A stretch of DNA of 64,000 nt from Rhodoferax aquaticus (GTDB lineage Bacteria; Pseudomonadota; Gammaproteobacteria; Burkholderiales; Burkholderiaceae_C): positions 1,922,001-1,986,000 of the forward strand of contig NZ_CP036282.1 in the NCBI RefSeq assembly GCF_006974105.1, given 5' to 3'. The notes under the pieces are model-generated. The model was given only the letters and a program-made list of their open reading frames with translations. It was not told the origin of the DNA and made no database searches. Positions 26,389 to 36,171 of this stretch are shown one piece after another; position 1 is the first letter of the stretch; every line of letters starts with the position of its first letter. The translations under genes and the position numbers were made by a program.

Positions 26389-28686
26389 ATGGAATTGAAT
26401 AGGTCTTTCGTTCGGGGTTTGTCCGTTGTCATTTCGGCATTGGCGATGCTTCCTGTGGCTGAGGCACTTGAGCCTTTCTCAGTCAAGGATATTCGTGTTG
26501 AAGGGTTACAGCGGGTGGAGGCAGGAACAATTTTCGCCTCTATGCCAGTACGCGTGGGGGACACTTACAGCGATGAGAAGGCTGCGGCGGCTATAAAGTC
26601 ATTGTTCGCGTTGGGCTTGTTTAAAGACGTTCGAATTGAGGCCAAGGATGGCGTTCTCGTAGTGCTAGTTGAAGAGCGCCCTAGTGTGGCTGAGGTGGAT
26701 TTTTCAGGCACCAAAGAGTTTGAAAAAGACGTTTTGAAGAAGGCGTTGAAGGACATCGGCTTGGGTGAGGGCCGACCGTTTGATAAAGCTCTGGTGGATA
26801 AAGCCGAGCAAGAGCTCAAGCGTCAGTACATCAGTCGCAGTCTTTACGCTGTAGAGGTGGTTACGACCATCACTCCTATCGAGCGAAACAGAGTCAACCT
26901 GAGTTTTGCTGTGATTGAGGGAGAAACGGCAAAAATTAATTCGATCAAGATTGTGGGAAACAGCACATTCTCCGAGTCAACCTTGACGGGCCTGTTTGAT
27001 CAAGACACTGGCGGTTGGTTGAGTTGGTACACCAAGTCAAATCGCTACTCAAGAGCAAAGCTAAACGCAGACATCGAAACCCTTCGCTCCTACTATTTGT
27101 CGCGTGGATTTTTGGAATTTAAGGTTGATTCGACCCAAGTCGCCATCTCGCCGAATAAGCAAGACATTGACATATCGATCAGCGTGACGGAGGGTGAGCG
27201 TTTTGTTGTTTCCAAGATTAGGCTGGCGGGAAACTACTTGGGAAAGGAGGAGGAGTTTCAGGCACTAATAGCTATCAAGGCGGGAGACGCTTACAACGCT
27301 GATCAGGTCGCGCAAACCACAAAGGCTTTTACCGATTATTTTGGAAATTTTGGATATGCGTTTGCCAGAACCGAGGCAGTTCCAGAAATTGACCGCGGCA
27401 CAAATCGTGTCGAGATTACCTTGCAGTCTGAGCCGTCAAGGCGCGCGTACGTACGAAGAATAAACGTTGCAGGCAACGATAGAACGCGTGATGAAGTGAT
27501 TCGGCGCGAGTTCCGTCAATTGGAGGCAGCGTGGTATGACGGTGAAAAGATACGGCAATCGCGTAACCGTGTAGATAGGCTTGGGTACTTTAAAGAGGTG
27601 TCCTTGGATACGCAGGAAGTGCCGGGGTCGCCTGATCAGGTGGACCTTACCGTGACAGTGGCTGAGAAACCCACGGGCAGTTTAAGTTTGGGAGCAGGGG
27701 TTTCTAGTAGTGATGGTTTGGGTTTGATGTTCGGATTCAAGCAGGACAATGCGTTTGGCTCAGGCAGTTCTTTGGGGGTGGAGCTCAACACAAGTAAGGT
27801 CAATCGAACTATTGTGTTCAACACTACAAATCCTTATGTCACTGACGATGGCGTATCCAGAACCATTGACCTCTACCAGCGCAACACAAAGCCTTACACC
27901 GACCTAGACAGTTACTCCATCGAAACTGTCGGCACCAGCGTAAGGTACGGCATACCTATTACCGATCTAGATACGGTCTATCTGGGTGTTGGTGTAGATA
28001 GAACCACGATCGTTCCAGGGACCTTGTTACCAGCGGTGTACAAGGATTTTGCGACGGAGTTTGGCTATACATCCAATGCGGTGCCCTTAACTGTTGGGTG
28101 GGCGCGTGACTCTCGCGACAGTGCCTTGGTTCCGAGTACAGGTAAAGTCATTCGTACTTCTGGCGAATGGAGTGTCGCTGGTGAGTTGCGGTACGCTAGA
28201 GGCACTGTGCAGTACCAGCAGTACTACCCGGTTTCGAAGAAGGTGACAGCGGCTTTTAACTCTGATTTCTCCTTGGGCGCCGGTACAAATGGCTTGTCGT
28301 ACCCTGTTTTTAAGAACTTTTACTCCGGTGGTTTGGGGTCTGTGAGAGGTTTCGAGCAAGGCAGTTTAACGACTGCGGCACAGCGAGCTGCTGGTTTGAC
28401 TGCAACTGGTGGCGCTAAAAAAGTCACGTTCAACGCTGAGTTGTTGTCACCGCTGCCAGGTGGGGGTAACGACCGAACTCTGAGAATGTATGGGTTTGTG
28501 GACGCTGGCGGAATCTATGGTGCTGATGAGACGGTTCAACTTGGGGACCTGCGTAGTTCCTTTGGTATAGGCATTAGTTGGATCTCTCCCGTGGGACCAT
28601 TGCGTTTAGCGTTTGCCCGGCCATTGAGCAAGTTTGATGGGGATAAACTTCAGGGTATTCAGTTTCAGATTGGGACGGCCTTTTAA
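26389..28686 (+). CDS. bamA: Outer membrane protein assembly factor BamA
   Basis: About 765 residues. A signal peptide ends near AEA. Five POTRA domains follow, beginning FSVKDIRVEGLQRVEAGTIF, with the usual G-N or G-T glycine turns (KIVGNSTFSESTL, RLAGNYLGKEEEF, NVAGNDRTRDEVI). The 16-strand barrel contains the loop-6 VRGFEQG motif and ends with the aromatic IQFQIGTAF, whose terminal phenylalanine is the usual outer-membrane signature. BamA inserts beta-barrel proteins. ATG 26389 gives a normal signal sequence; a TTG at 26377 is possible. Leader ribosome site is weak. Confidence 0.97.
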   Translation: MELNRSFVRGLSVVISALAMLPVAEALEPFSVKDIRVEGLQRVEAGTIFASMPVRVGDTYSDEKAAAAIKSLFALGLFKDVRIEAKDGVLVVLVEERPSVAEVDFSGTKEFEKDVLKKALKDIGLGEGRPFDKALVDKAEQELKRQYISRSLYAVEVVTTITPIERNRVNLSFAVIEGETAKINSIKIVGNSTFSESTLTGLFDQDTGGWLSWYTKSNRYSRAKLNADIETLRSYYLSRGFLEFKVDSTQVAISPNKQDIDISISVTEGERFVVSKIRLAGNYLGKEEEFQALIAIKAGDAYNADQVAQTTKAFTDYFGNFGYAFARTEAVPEIDRGTNRVEITLQSEPSRRAYVRRINVAGNDRTRDEVIRREFRQLEAAWYDGEKIRQSRNRVDRLGYFKEVSLDTQEVPGSPDQVDLTVTVAEKPTGSLSLGAGVSSSDGLGLMFGFKQDNAFGSGSSLGVELNTSKVNRTIVFNTTNPYVTDDGVSRTIDLYQRNTKPYTDLDSYSIETVGTSVRYGIPITDLDTVYLGVGVDRTTIVPGTLLPAVYKDFATEFGYTSNAVPLTVGWARDSRDSALVPSTGKVIRTSGEWSVAGELRYARGTVQYQQYYPVSKKVTAAFNSDFSLGAGTNGLSYPVFKNFYSGGLGSVRGFEQGSLTTAAQRAAGLTATGGAKKVTFNAELLSPLPGGGNDRTLRMYGFVDAGGIYGADETVQLGDLRSSFGIGISWISPVGPLRLAFARPLSKFDGDKLQGIQFQIGTAF

Positions 28687-29195
28687 TGACATATTTTGCA
28701 AAAAAATGCTTGGTTGCGATGGCCTTGTCGGCCGCGGGTTTGACTGCAATTGCGCAAGACTCGCGTATAGCCTACGTAAATACCCAGCGAATCACCACAG
28801 AGTCTGCACCCGCAAAGACGGCGCAAGCCAAGCTTGAACAAGAGTTTTCTAAGCGTCAGAAGGATTTGGTGGACCTCCAAGCTTCGCTCAAAGCGTTGAG
28901 TGACAAGTTTGAGCGCGACGCCCCCACGTTGAACGAAACGCAAAGAGTGGGGCGCCAAAAGGAGTTTGCCGATCAAAACCGGGATCTTCAGCGCAAGCAA
29001 CGCGAGTTCCAAGAAGACTTGAATGGCCGCCGCAACGAGGAATTGCAGCAAGTGTTGGACAAAGCCAATAAGGCTGTTAAACAAGTAGCAGACACTGAAA
29101 AGTACGACTTGGTGATTCAAGAGGTGGTGTACAGCAACACCAAGCACGACATCACCGATAGGGTACTTAAGATACTGAATACAAACGTAAAGTAG
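28686..29195 (+). CDS. skp: Periplasmic chaperone Skp/OmpH
   Basis: 169 residues. A signal peptide ends near IAQ, followed by DSRIAYVNTQRI and a long charged coiled-coil arm (about 35-130: KLEQEFSKRQKDLVDLQ), then a return segment and a short trimerisation strand. Skp carries unfolded outer-membrane proteins to BamA, encoded next to it. The ATG shares one base with the bamA stop. Confidence 0.95.
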   Translation: MTYFAKKCLVAMALSAAGLTAIAQDSRIAYVNTQRITTESAPAKTAQAKLEQEFSKRQKDLVDLQASLKALSDKFERDAPTLNETQRVGRQKEFADQNRDLQRKQREFQEDLNGRRNEELQQVLDKANKAVKQVADTEKYDLVIQEVVYSNTKHDITDRVLKILNTNVK

Positions 29196-29201
29196 TCAAG
29201 A

Positions 29202-30206
29202 ATGAAGAGCGCCTTGGTTCAGGAGCCTGACTTGGCTTCTGTAGTGGCTGCATTGGGTGGGACTCTTTTTGGTGATAGTGCTTCCCGAATCTCAGGGCTG
29301 GCACCCCTCGAAAGCGCGTCAGGGAGCGAGATCAGCTTTCTTAGCCACCCGAAGTACCAGCAGCAGCTCTTGGGAAGTATGGCTGCATGCGTGATCGTTT
29401 CTCCCGGGATGGAGTCCGTAGCCCGCCAACGCGGTGCCTGCATCGTGGTTGACGACCCATACCTCTATTTCGCCAAGTTAACGCAGTGGTGGAAGCGTCT
29501 TTTGCCCTGCGAATCGGGACCCAAGGTTCATCCTACCGCGGTCATTCATGAGACCGCGTTTGTGGACCCGTCCGCCTCTGTGGGACCTTTGTGTGTTGTT
29601 GAGCGTGGTGCCTCAATTGGCGCAAACACTGTACTGAAATCACGTGTTACCGTGAGTGAAGGATGCTCTTTAGGGCAGCGCTGTGTGGTCCATCCAGGTG
29701 TTGTGATCGGTGCGGATGGGTTTGGTTTTGCATTGACCAATGGGACTTGGGAAAAAATAGAACAGTTAGGCGGCGTTCGTATTGGCAACGACGTAGAAAT
29801 TGGCGCGAATACGTGCATTGATCGCGGGGCGCTGAGTGATACCGTCATTGAGGATGGCGTTAAGCTCGATAACTTGATTCAAATCGGTCACAACGTACAT
29901 ATTGGCAAACACACGGCCATGGCCGGTTGTGTGGGTGTTGCTGGCAGCGCCACCATTGGTGCGCATTGCACGGTGGGAGGAGGAGGGATCGTTCTGGGGC
30001 ATCTGAGCTTGGCCGACCATGTCAACGTATCTGCGGCCACAGTGGTCACGCGCTCGATCCGTAAGCCCGGCACTTACACTGGCATGTTCCCCATCGATGA
30101 CAACAGCGCATGGGAGAAGAATGCTGCGTCACTGAAACAATTGCACAGTCTGCGAGATCGCATTCGCGTGTTGGAAGAAACTCTGAAGACAATGGAAAAC
30201 AAATGA
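29202..30206 (+). CDS. lpxD: UDP-3-O-(3-hydroxyacyl)glucosamine N-acyltransferase
   Basis: 334 residues. An N-terminal uridine-binding domain ([20 protein letters not shown]) is followed by left-handed beta-helix hexapeptide repeats ([16 protein letters not shown] and more), with the catalytic histidine in QIGHNVHIG. The C-terminal helix is [19 protein letters not shown]. Third step of lipid A synthesis. Starts 7 nt after skp and ends in an ATGA overlap with fabZ. Confidence 0.97.
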   Translation: MKSALVQEPDLASVVAALGGTLFGDSASRISGLAPLESASGSEISFLSHPKYQQQLLGSMAACVIVSPGMESVARQRGACIVVDDPYLYFAKLTQWWKRLLPCESGPKVHPTAVIHETAFVDPSASVGPLCVVERGASIGANTVLKSRVTVSEGCSLGQRCVVHPGVVIGADGFGFALTNGTWEKIEQLGGVRIGNDVEIGANTCIDRGALSDTVIEDGVKLDNLIQIGHNVHIGKHTAMAGCVGVAGSATIGAHCTVGGGGIVLGHLSLADHVNVSAATVVTRSIRKPGTYTGMFPIDDNSAWEKNAASLKQLHSLRDRIRVLEETLKTMENK

Positions 30207-30643
30207 TGGACATTCACGCAATTTTGAAGCAGCTGCCGCATCGCTATCCCTTTTTGTTGGTTGATCGTGTGTTGGAGTTGGACAAAGGTAAAACCATCAA
30301 GGCACTGAAAAACGTGACCATGAACGAGCCTTTTTTCGAAGGACATTTTCCTCACCGCCCAGTGATGCCTGGTGTTCTCATGCTGGAAGCACTTGCGCAG
30401 GCCGCTGCTTTGCTGGCATTTGACGCCTTGGGTACTTCCCCAAGCGATGACATGGTCTATTACTTTGCGGGCATTGATGGTGCGCGCTTCAAGCGTCCTG
30501 TTGAACCAGGAGATCAATTGATTTTGGACGTGGAGTTGCTTCGTATGAAGGCCGGTATATTTAAGTTCAAGGCTAAGGCAACCGTGTCTGGTGAGTTAGC
30601 TGTCGAAGCCGAGCTGACTTGCGCAATGCGCGCTATAGCCTAG
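30203..30643 (+). CDS. fabZ: 3-hydroxyacyl-ACP dehydratase FabZ
   Basis: 146 residues, the hot-dog fold. [15 protein letters not shown] and [20 protein letters not shown] give the catalytic histidine and glutamate. It dehydrates 3-hydroxyacyl-ACPs and so competes with LpxA/LpxD for 3-hydroxymyristoyl-ACP. ATG at 30203 (or the next codon) overlaps the lpxD stop. A longer in-frame extension to 30110 lies inside lpxD and is rejected. Confidence 0.97.
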   Translation: MMDIHAILKQLPHRYPFLLVDRVLELDKGKTIKALKNVTMNEPFFEGHFPHRPVMPGVLMLEALAQAAALLAFDALGTSPSDDMVYYFAGIDGARFKRPVEPGDQLILDVELLRMKAGIFKFKAKATVSGELAVEAELTCAMRAIA

Positions 30644-30653
30644 TGAGCGAGTT

Positions 30654-31448
30654 GTGAGCAACATTCACGCCACCGCCGTTGTATCGGCAAGTGCTGAAAT
30701 CGATTCAACGGTGACGGTCGGGCCTTACTCTGTGATTGGTCCCCACGTCAAGATAGGGGCCGGTACTACAGTGGGGCCGCATTGTGTGATCGAAGGGCAC
30801 ACCACCATCGGGGTTGACAACAGAATATTCCAGTTCAGTTCCTTGGGTGCAATACCGCAGGACAAAAAATACGCTGGCGAACCGTGTGAGTTGGTTATTG
30901 GTGATCGAAACACGATTCGCGAGTTTTGCACCTTCAATATTGGCTCTCCAGGTGACACTGGCATCACCCGAGTCGGCAATGACAACTGGCTTATGGCATA
31001 TGTGCATTTGGCGCACGATTGTGTCGTCGGCAACAACACAATTTTTGCCAACAATTCGCAGCTGGCGGGGCACGTCCACGTAGGTGATTGGGCGATTCTT
31101 GGTGGTTTCACGGTTGTGCACCAGTTCGTGAGAATCGGCGCCCATAGCATGACCGCGATGTGCACACTTTTGTTTGCCGATGTGCCTCCCTATGTGATGT
31201 GCCAAGGCCAGCCGGCCCATGCTCGGTCAATGAACTATGAGGGTCTGCGCCGTCGCGGGTTTTCGGCGCCTCGGGTAGGCGCAGTAAAAGCTATGCATAA
31301 AGCCTTGTATCGGGATGACCTGACATTGGAGGCGGCACGTGCACGCATCGCTGAGTTGAAAGACGCTCACGTCGAGTCAGAGGCGGACATCGAGATGATG
31401 TTGGCGTTTCTTGCTCAGACATCTCCGCAGCGCGGCATTGTTCGCTAG
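30654..31448 (+). CDS. lpxA: UDP-N-acetylglucosamine acyltransferase
   Basis: 264 residues with beta-helix hexapeptides from the N-terminus ([34 protein letters not shown]). The catalytic histidine is in [12 protein letters not shown], and [14 protein letters not shown] follows. It is the first committed step of lipid A synthesis. GTG start 10 nt after the fabZ stop. Confidence 0.97.
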   Translation: MSNIHATAVVSASAEIDSTVTVGPYSVIGPHVKIGAGTTVGPHCVIEGHTTIGVDNRIFQFSSLGAIPQDKKYAGEPCELVIGDRNTIREFCTFNIGSPGDTGITRVGNDNWLMAYVHLAHDCVVGNNTIFANNSQLAGHVHVGDWAILGGFTVVHQFVRIGAHSMTAMCTLLFADVPPYVMCQGQPAHARSMNYEGLRRRGFSAPRVGAVKAMHKALYRDDLTLEAARARIAELKDAHVESEADIEMMLAFLAQTSPQRGIVR

Positions 31449-31466
31449 TTTGGTTTAGCTGTCGCC

Positions 31467-32663
31467 ATGGGACTCAGCAATACCTCGCCCTCTGGAGCGA
31501 CAGACCAACTTGATCGGTTCGGTGTTGCTTTGGTCGCAGGGGAGGCCTCAGGTGACCTTCTTGCTGGGTTACTTTTGGATGGGATGCTGGCGCAATGGCC
31601 TCGGTTGCATACTTTCGGCATTGGTGGCCCACAGATGGCACTCCGAGGGTTTGATGCGTGGTGGTCGCACGAAAAACTCGCGGTTCACGGCTTTAGCTGG
31701 GAGCTAATGCGTAGGTATCGCGAAATTATCGGGATACGCAGTAGCCTAAAAACCCGTCTGCTTCAGAGCAAGCCCCAAGTGTTTATCGGTGTGGATGCGC
31801 CTGACTTCAATCTTGACTTGGAAGCGGAGCTAAAGAACGCAGGCATTAAGACGGTCCATTTTGTGTGCCCGTCTGTGTGGGCGTGGCGCCCTAAGCGATT
31901 AGAGAAGATTAAGCGCAGCGTAGATCACGTTTTGTGCATATTCCCTTTTGAGCCAGCCTTACTGGCGCGGCACGGCATTCATGCGACCTACGTTGGCCAC
32001 CCGCTTGCTAGCCATATACCGATGCAGCCAGATCGTGCGATGGCGCGCGCCGCCTTAGGATTCTCGGCCGATGACTGTGTTGTGGCCCTATTGCCTGGTA
32101 GCCGCAGGTCGGAAGTGCAGCACCTAGCTTTGCGCTTCTTTATGGCTGCTGCGCTTGTTCTGCGTGCGAAGCCTGCTATCAAATTCGTAATTCCAGTCGC
32201 CCCTTTGTTGCGTATTGAGATTGAAAAGGCCGCCCAAGCCTGCGGGATGTTGGAACACGTGCTTTTGGTGGATGGTCAGTCCCACACCGTGCTTGCAGCG
32301 TGCGATGTCACGCTGATTGCAAGCGGCACGGCAACCTTAGAGGCCGCGTTGTTCAAGCGCCCCATGGTCATCGCATACCACATGAGTTGGTTGTCGTGGC
32401 AAATCATGCGGCGCAAGCGACTGCAACCGTGGGTGGGTTTGCCCAATATCCTGTGCGGAGAGTTCGTAGTGCCCGAGTACTTGCAAGACGCAGCAACTCC
32501 TCAAGCGCTGGCTAGCGCTGTTCTTGGGTGGTTGCAGGCCGAGCCCGCCACTACCAAGCGCCTAAGGGCGCTTAACCAAAAATTTACTGCAATGCACACT
32601 GAACTGCGGCGTGATACCGCTCAGTTAGCTGCCCATGCCATTCAGCAAGTCCTCCAGAGCTAA
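31467..32663 (+). CDS. lpxB: Lipid-A-disaccharide synthase
   Basis: 398 residues, GT19 family. [18 protein letters not shown] is the hallmark N-terminal motif, then [11 protein letters not shown], the [10 protein letters not shown] segment, [10 protein letters not shown] and the C-terminal donor site [19 protein letters not shown]. It joins UDP-diacylglucosamine and lipid X on the inner membrane face. Starts 18 nt after lpxA. Confidence 0.97.
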   Translation: MGLSNTSPSGATDQLDRFGVALVAGEASGDLLAGLLLDGMLAQWPRLHTFGIGGPQMALRGFDAWWSHEKLAVHGFSWELMRRYREIIGIRSSLKTRLLQSKPQVFIGVDAPDFNLDLEAELKNAGIKTVHFVCPSVWAWRPKRLEKIKRSVDHVLCIFPFEPALLARHGIHATYVGHPLASHIPMQPDRAMARAALGFSADDCVVALLPGSRRSEVQHLALRFFMAAALVLRAKPAIKFVIPVAPLLRIEIEKAAQACGMLEHVLLVDGQSHTVLAACDVTLIASGTATLEAALFKRPMVIAYHMSWLSWQIMRRKRLQPWVGLPNILCGEFVVPEYLQDAATPQALASAVLGWLQAEPATTKRLRALNQKFTAMHTELRRDTAQLAAHAIQQVLQS

Positions 32664-32670
32664 ACCACGT

Positions 32671-33282
32671 ATGGCAAGCCTTAATTCTCCGCGCCAAACC
32701 AGTCTAGTTTGGACTGCGCCTGGACTTATTGCCGGGGTAGACGAAGCTGGGCGCGGGCCATTGGCGGGGCCTGTGGTGGCCGCTGCCGTCATCCTGGATG
32801 AAATGAATCCTATAGCGGGCTTGGCAGATTCCAAGGTCTTAAGCGCCGCACGGCGTGAGGCGTTGTTTGACGAAATTCGTGCCAAGGCGCTGTGCTGCGC
32901 CATAGCAGAGGCGAGCGTTGAAGAGATAGAGCGACTCAACATTTTGCAGGCCACTATGCTCGCTATGCGTAGAGCCGTAGAAGGCCTGCGCCTCAAACCA
33001 GCAAAGGTCTTGGTAGACGGAAATCGCATCCCAGTATTGGGCGTGTTGGCTGAAGCGGTGGTCAAAGGGGATGCATTCATTTCAGCGATCTCTGCTGCAT
33101 CTATCTTGGCTAAGGTACACCGTGACCGATGGTGTGAAGAGGTCGATCACCTCTACCCTGAGTATGGTTTTGCAAAGCACAAGGGGTATGGCACTGCGCA
33201 GCATTTGGCAGCATTGCGTTTTCACGGTGCCTGTCCCCAGCATAGAAAGACTTTCCGTCCCGTAGCGGAGGTGTTGGTATGA
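32671..33282 (+). CDS. rnhB: Ribonuclease HII
   Basis: About 203 residues. [19 protein letters not shown] carries the D-E catalytic pair, with [17 protein letters not shown] and the late catalytic aspartate in AKVHRDRWC. RNase HII removes single ribonucleotides from DNA. ATG 32671 starts just after the lpxB stop; an in-frame ATG at 32635 would overlap lpxB by 29 nt and is less likely. The stop overlaps the next gene by 4 nt. Confidence 0.95.
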   Translation: MASLNSPRQTSLVWTAPGLIAGVDEAGRGPLAGPVVAAAVILDEMNPIAGLADSKVLSAARREALFDEIRAKALCCAIAEASVEEIERLNILQATMLAMRRAVEGLRLKPAKVLVDGNRIPVLGVLAEAVVKGDAFISAISAASILAKVHRDRWCEEVDHLYPEYGFAKHKGYGTAQHLAALRFHGACPQHRKTFRPVAEVLV

Positions 33283-34079
33283 ACGCCCCTTCGATGCTGC
33301 GTATTAGCTCTAGAGATAACGCCTTGATCAAGGACTTGCGGCGTTTGTCCCAAGAAAATGGGGCGTATCGAAAGCAGCAGCGCTATTGGGCAGAGGGAGA
33401 CCATTTGTGTCGCGCGGCCTTGGTCAGGGGTATGCGTCCCGATATAGCTGTATTCGCCGAGTCGTTTCTATCGGCTGCGCGCACAGAATATGTGCAGGCC
33501 GCTACAAAAAACATAGTAGTTCCGGATGCACTTTTTCATGAGATCAGCGGCCTAGAGTCGCCAGCGAGCATGGGATATGTGTTTGCGTTACCTCGTGACC
33601 AAGGTCTGAAACCTGGTGTTGCCACCGTGATTCTTGACCGGGTTCAAGATGCCGGCAACGTTGGGTCTATATTGCGCAGCGCTTCAGCGTTTGGGGTTGA
33701 GCAAGTGCTAGCGCTAAAGGGTACAGCGGCGCTATGGGGTTCCAAGGTTTTACGTGCCGGTATGGGTGCGCACTGGGGTTTGCGGCTGTTCGAGGGATTT
33801 ACCTTTGCCAACCTGGATGGCTTGGACCTGCCCATCGTGGTTACGAGCTCACACAGAGGGGAGTTTCTCCATGTGGCTCAGTATACGAACCAGCTGCCAA
33901 ATCCATGCGCGTGGGTCTTTGGGCATGAAGGGCAGGGGGTTTGCACGGAGTTGGAAGCGATGGCACGCGTGCATATTCGTATCGCTCAACCAGGGGGGGA
34001 AGAGTCTCTCAATGTGGGAGCCGCCGCTGCTATTTGCCTTCATGCAAGTGCATCTCAAGCACCCAGTGTGAGGGCTTAG
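33279..34079 (+). CDS. SpoU/TrmH-family RNA 2'-O-methyltransferase
   Basis: 266 residues. An N-terminal substrate-binding domain ([20 protein letters not shown]) is followed by the SPOUT trefoil-knot catalytic domain with motif 1 [20 protein letters not shown], motif 2 [10 protein letters not shown] and motif 3 ISQ-like [17 protein letters not shown]. It methylates a ribose in rRNA or tRNA using SAM. It resembles 23S rRNA RlmB-type enzymes, but the target nucleotide is not certain. ATGA overlap with rnhB puts it at the end of the long lipid A operon. Confidence 0.9.
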   Translation: MNAPSMLRISSRDNALIKDLRRLSQENGAYRKQQRYWAEGDHLCRAALVRGMRPDIAVFAESFLSAARTEYVQAATKNIVVPDALFHEISGLESPASMGYVFALPRDQGLKPGVATVILDRVQDAGNVGSILRSASAFGVEQVLALKGTAALWGSKVLRAGMGAHWGLRLFEGFTFANLDGLDLPIVVTSSHRGEFLHVAQYTNQLPNPCAWVFGHEGQGVCTELEAMARVHIRIAQPGGEESLNVGAAAAICLHASASQAPSVRA

Positions 34080-34127
34080 TAGTTCAGGTGCGGCTGGGTT
34101 TCCTTATGCCGCTTCATTTGCCTCGGC

Positions 34128-34133
34128 TATAAT
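34128..34133 (+). promoter_or_regulatory. -10 element of the carA promoter
   Basis: A perfect TATAAT, 124 nt before the GTG start of carA in the 177-nt gap after the RNA methyltransferase gene. The -35 region around 34105 is weak. No PyrR or arginine-box pattern was recognised. Confidence 0.55.
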
Positions 34134-34256
34134 GGGGCGCTTCACCGCATCCTGTACGTCTAGCGCCTCAAAAAGCACCTCCCTTCACAAAAGCAAGCCA
34201 AGAGTTGATTCTTGAGCGCGTTTGGGCGTACCCGAAAACCCCATCCGGAGAAACCA

Positions 34257-35435
34257 GTGCTTTTGTCTTTAAAGGGAACTACCCCACCCGCCATCTTGGC
34301 GCTCGCAGACGGCACGGTCTATATTGGCAATTCCATAGGAGCCGCAGGCTCTACTGTCGGGGAGGTGGTATTCAACACTTCCATGACGGGCTATCAGGAA
34401 ATCTTGACTGACCCCAGTTACTGCCAACAGATCGTCACACTCACCTATCCCCACATCGGCAACTATGGCGTCAATGCTGAAGATGTCGAGTCCAACAAGG
34501 TTTACGCCGCGGGATTGATCATCAAAAATCTGCCCTTGGTTGCATCCAACTTCCGACAGACCCAGTCGCTCAGCGAGTACTTGCAAGAGCAAGGCAGCGT
34601 TGCTATCGCCAACATTGACACACGCCAGTTGACACGTCAACTCAGAACCCACGGTGCCCAAAATGGCTGCATCTTGGCGCTTGCCCCAGGGGAGGTGATT
34701 ACTGCTGCTGTCGTTGAAAAAGCCGTAAGTGCCGCTAAAGCTGCTCCGGCTATGGCGGGTTTAGATTTGGCCAAGGTGGTTAGCTCTAGTGCAAGCTATA
34801 GCTGGACCGAAACCGAGTGGACTTTGGGGGAGGGCTATGGTGCGCAACTTGCCCCCACATTCCACGTGGTCGCGTATGACTTCGGTGTCAAGAAAAATAT
34901 CTTGCGCATGCTGGCACAGCGGGGCTGCAAAGTTACCGTGGTACCCGCGCAGACACCCGCTGCGGAAGTATTGAAACACCAACCCGACGGCATTTTCTTG
35001 AGCAACGGCCCAGGCGACCCAGAGCCCTGTGACTACGCGATTGCCGCTGCCCGTGAATTGATTGATTCAGGTACGCCCACGTTTGGTATCTGCTTAGGTC
35101 ACCAAATCATGGCATTGGCCTCGGGCGCCAAGACCTTCAAGATGAAGTTTGGCCACCACGGCGCCAACCATCCGGTGAAAGACCTGGACAGTGGCCGTGT
35201 CAGCATCACGAGCCAGAACCACGGGTTTGCTGTGGACGAGAAGTCCTTGCCCTCAAACTTGCGCGCTACCCATGTCAGCCTGTTTGACAACACCTTGCAA
35301 GGCTTAGAGCGCACTGACAAGCCCGCGTTCTGTTTCCAAGGTCACCCTGAAGCATCACCAGGACCGCAAGACATTGGCTACCTGTTCGATCGTTTCATTC
35401 GTGAAATGGAAACAGTGCGAGGCGCCAAGGCATGA
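34257..35435 (+). CDS. carA: Carbamoyl-phosphate synthase small (glutaminase) subunit
   Basis: 392 residues. The start [20 protein letters not shown] (GTG codon at 34257, with GGAG 7 nt upstream) fits the family; a longer TTG start at 34212 is not favoured. The class I glutaminase has [16 protein letters not shown] (nucleophile cysteine) and [13 protein letters not shown] (catalytic His-Glu). It supplies ammonia through a tunnel to CarB for arginine and pyrimidine synthesis. The stop overlaps the LysE-family gene. Confidence 0.97.
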   Translation: MLLSLKGTTPPAILALADGTVYIGNSIGAAGSTVGEVVFNTSMTGYQEILTDPSYCQQIVTLTYPHIGNYGVNAEDVESNKVYAAGLIIKNLPLVASNFRQTQSLSEYLQEQGSVAIANIDTRQLTRQLRTHGAQNGCILALAPGEVITAAVVEKAVSAAKAAPAMAGLDLAKVVSSSASYSWTETEWTLGEGYGAQLAPTFHVVAYDFGVKKNILRMLAQRGCKVTVVPAQTPAAEVLKHQPDGIFLSNGPGDPEPCDYAIAAARELIDSGTPTFGICLGHQIMALASGAKTFKMKFGHHGANHPVKDLDSGRVSITSQNHGFAVDEKSLPSNLRATHVSLFDNTLQGLERTDKPAFCFQGHPEASPGPQDIGYLFDRFIREMETVRGAKA

Positions 35436-36094
35436 GCTTTTATGGTGTCACCGATTTGTGGACGTATGTCCTCGGTGCGTTAGGCATCATTTTGTTGCCT
35501 GGCCCGAACTCCCTTTACGTGTTGTCTGTTGCTTCGGCACGTGGCGTGCGTGCAGGGTTTAAAGGCGCTGGCGGCGTTTTTGTCGGAGACACCATCTTGC
35601 TTGCCCTGACCGCCTTGGGTGCGGCGAGCTTATTGCGTACCTACCCTGCACTATTCATCGTCGTTAAGTATGTGGGCGCCGCCTATTTGGCGTGGGTGGG
35701 CATCAATTTATTGGTGGCAGCAGTGAAAAAGTTGCGCGCAGGAACGTCAGTGATCGATGCCGCTTCTGACGCTGCCCCCACAGTCAATATGAACCACCCG
35801 TTTAAGCGGGCGCTTCTCATTAGCTTGCTGAACCCGAAGGCGATTTTGTTCTTGCTGTCGTTCTTTGTTCAGTTTATTGACCCCAGCTATGCGACGCCCG
35901 CAGTTCCTTTTCTGATTTTGAGCTTCATCGTCATGGCCTTCAGTGCTGTGTACTTGTCCACCATCATCTTCTTGGGCGCGCGCTTGGCCCAGTTGTTTCG
36001 TGCGCGCCACCGCACCAGTGCTGGTTTGTCCAGCGCGGTGGGGGGCTTGTTTGTGTGGTTTGGGGTGAAGCTAGCGTCTGCAAGTTTGAGTTAG
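35432..36094 (+). CDS. LysE/RhtB-family amino-acid exporter (LeuE-like)
   Basis: 220 residues with about six membrane spans. The family hallmark [19 protein letters not shown], with G-P-N, is at residues 18-36. [18 protein letters not shown] is the second conserved half. The long N-terminal match to LeuE suggests leucine or another neutral amino acid export. Unusually, it sits between carA and carB with an ATGA overlap, so it is made together with carbamoyl-phosphate synthase. Confidence 0.88.
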   Translation: MSFYGVTDLWTYVLGALGIILLPGPNSLYVLSVASARGVRAGFKGAGGVFVGDTILLALTALGAASLLRTYPALFIVVKYVGAAYLAWVGINLLVAAVKKLRAGTSVIDAASDAAPTVNMNHPFKRALLISLLNPKAILFLLSFFVQFIDPSYATPAVPFLILSFIVMAFSAVYLSTIIFLGARLAQLFRARHRTSAGLSSAVGGLFVWFGVKLASASLS

Positions 36095-36171
36095 TACCTG
36101 TCGCCTTGGACGGGTTTCGGAAATTTGTGCAGCGTCCTTAGGCGCTGTACGCACATAAGAAGTAGTGAAAT

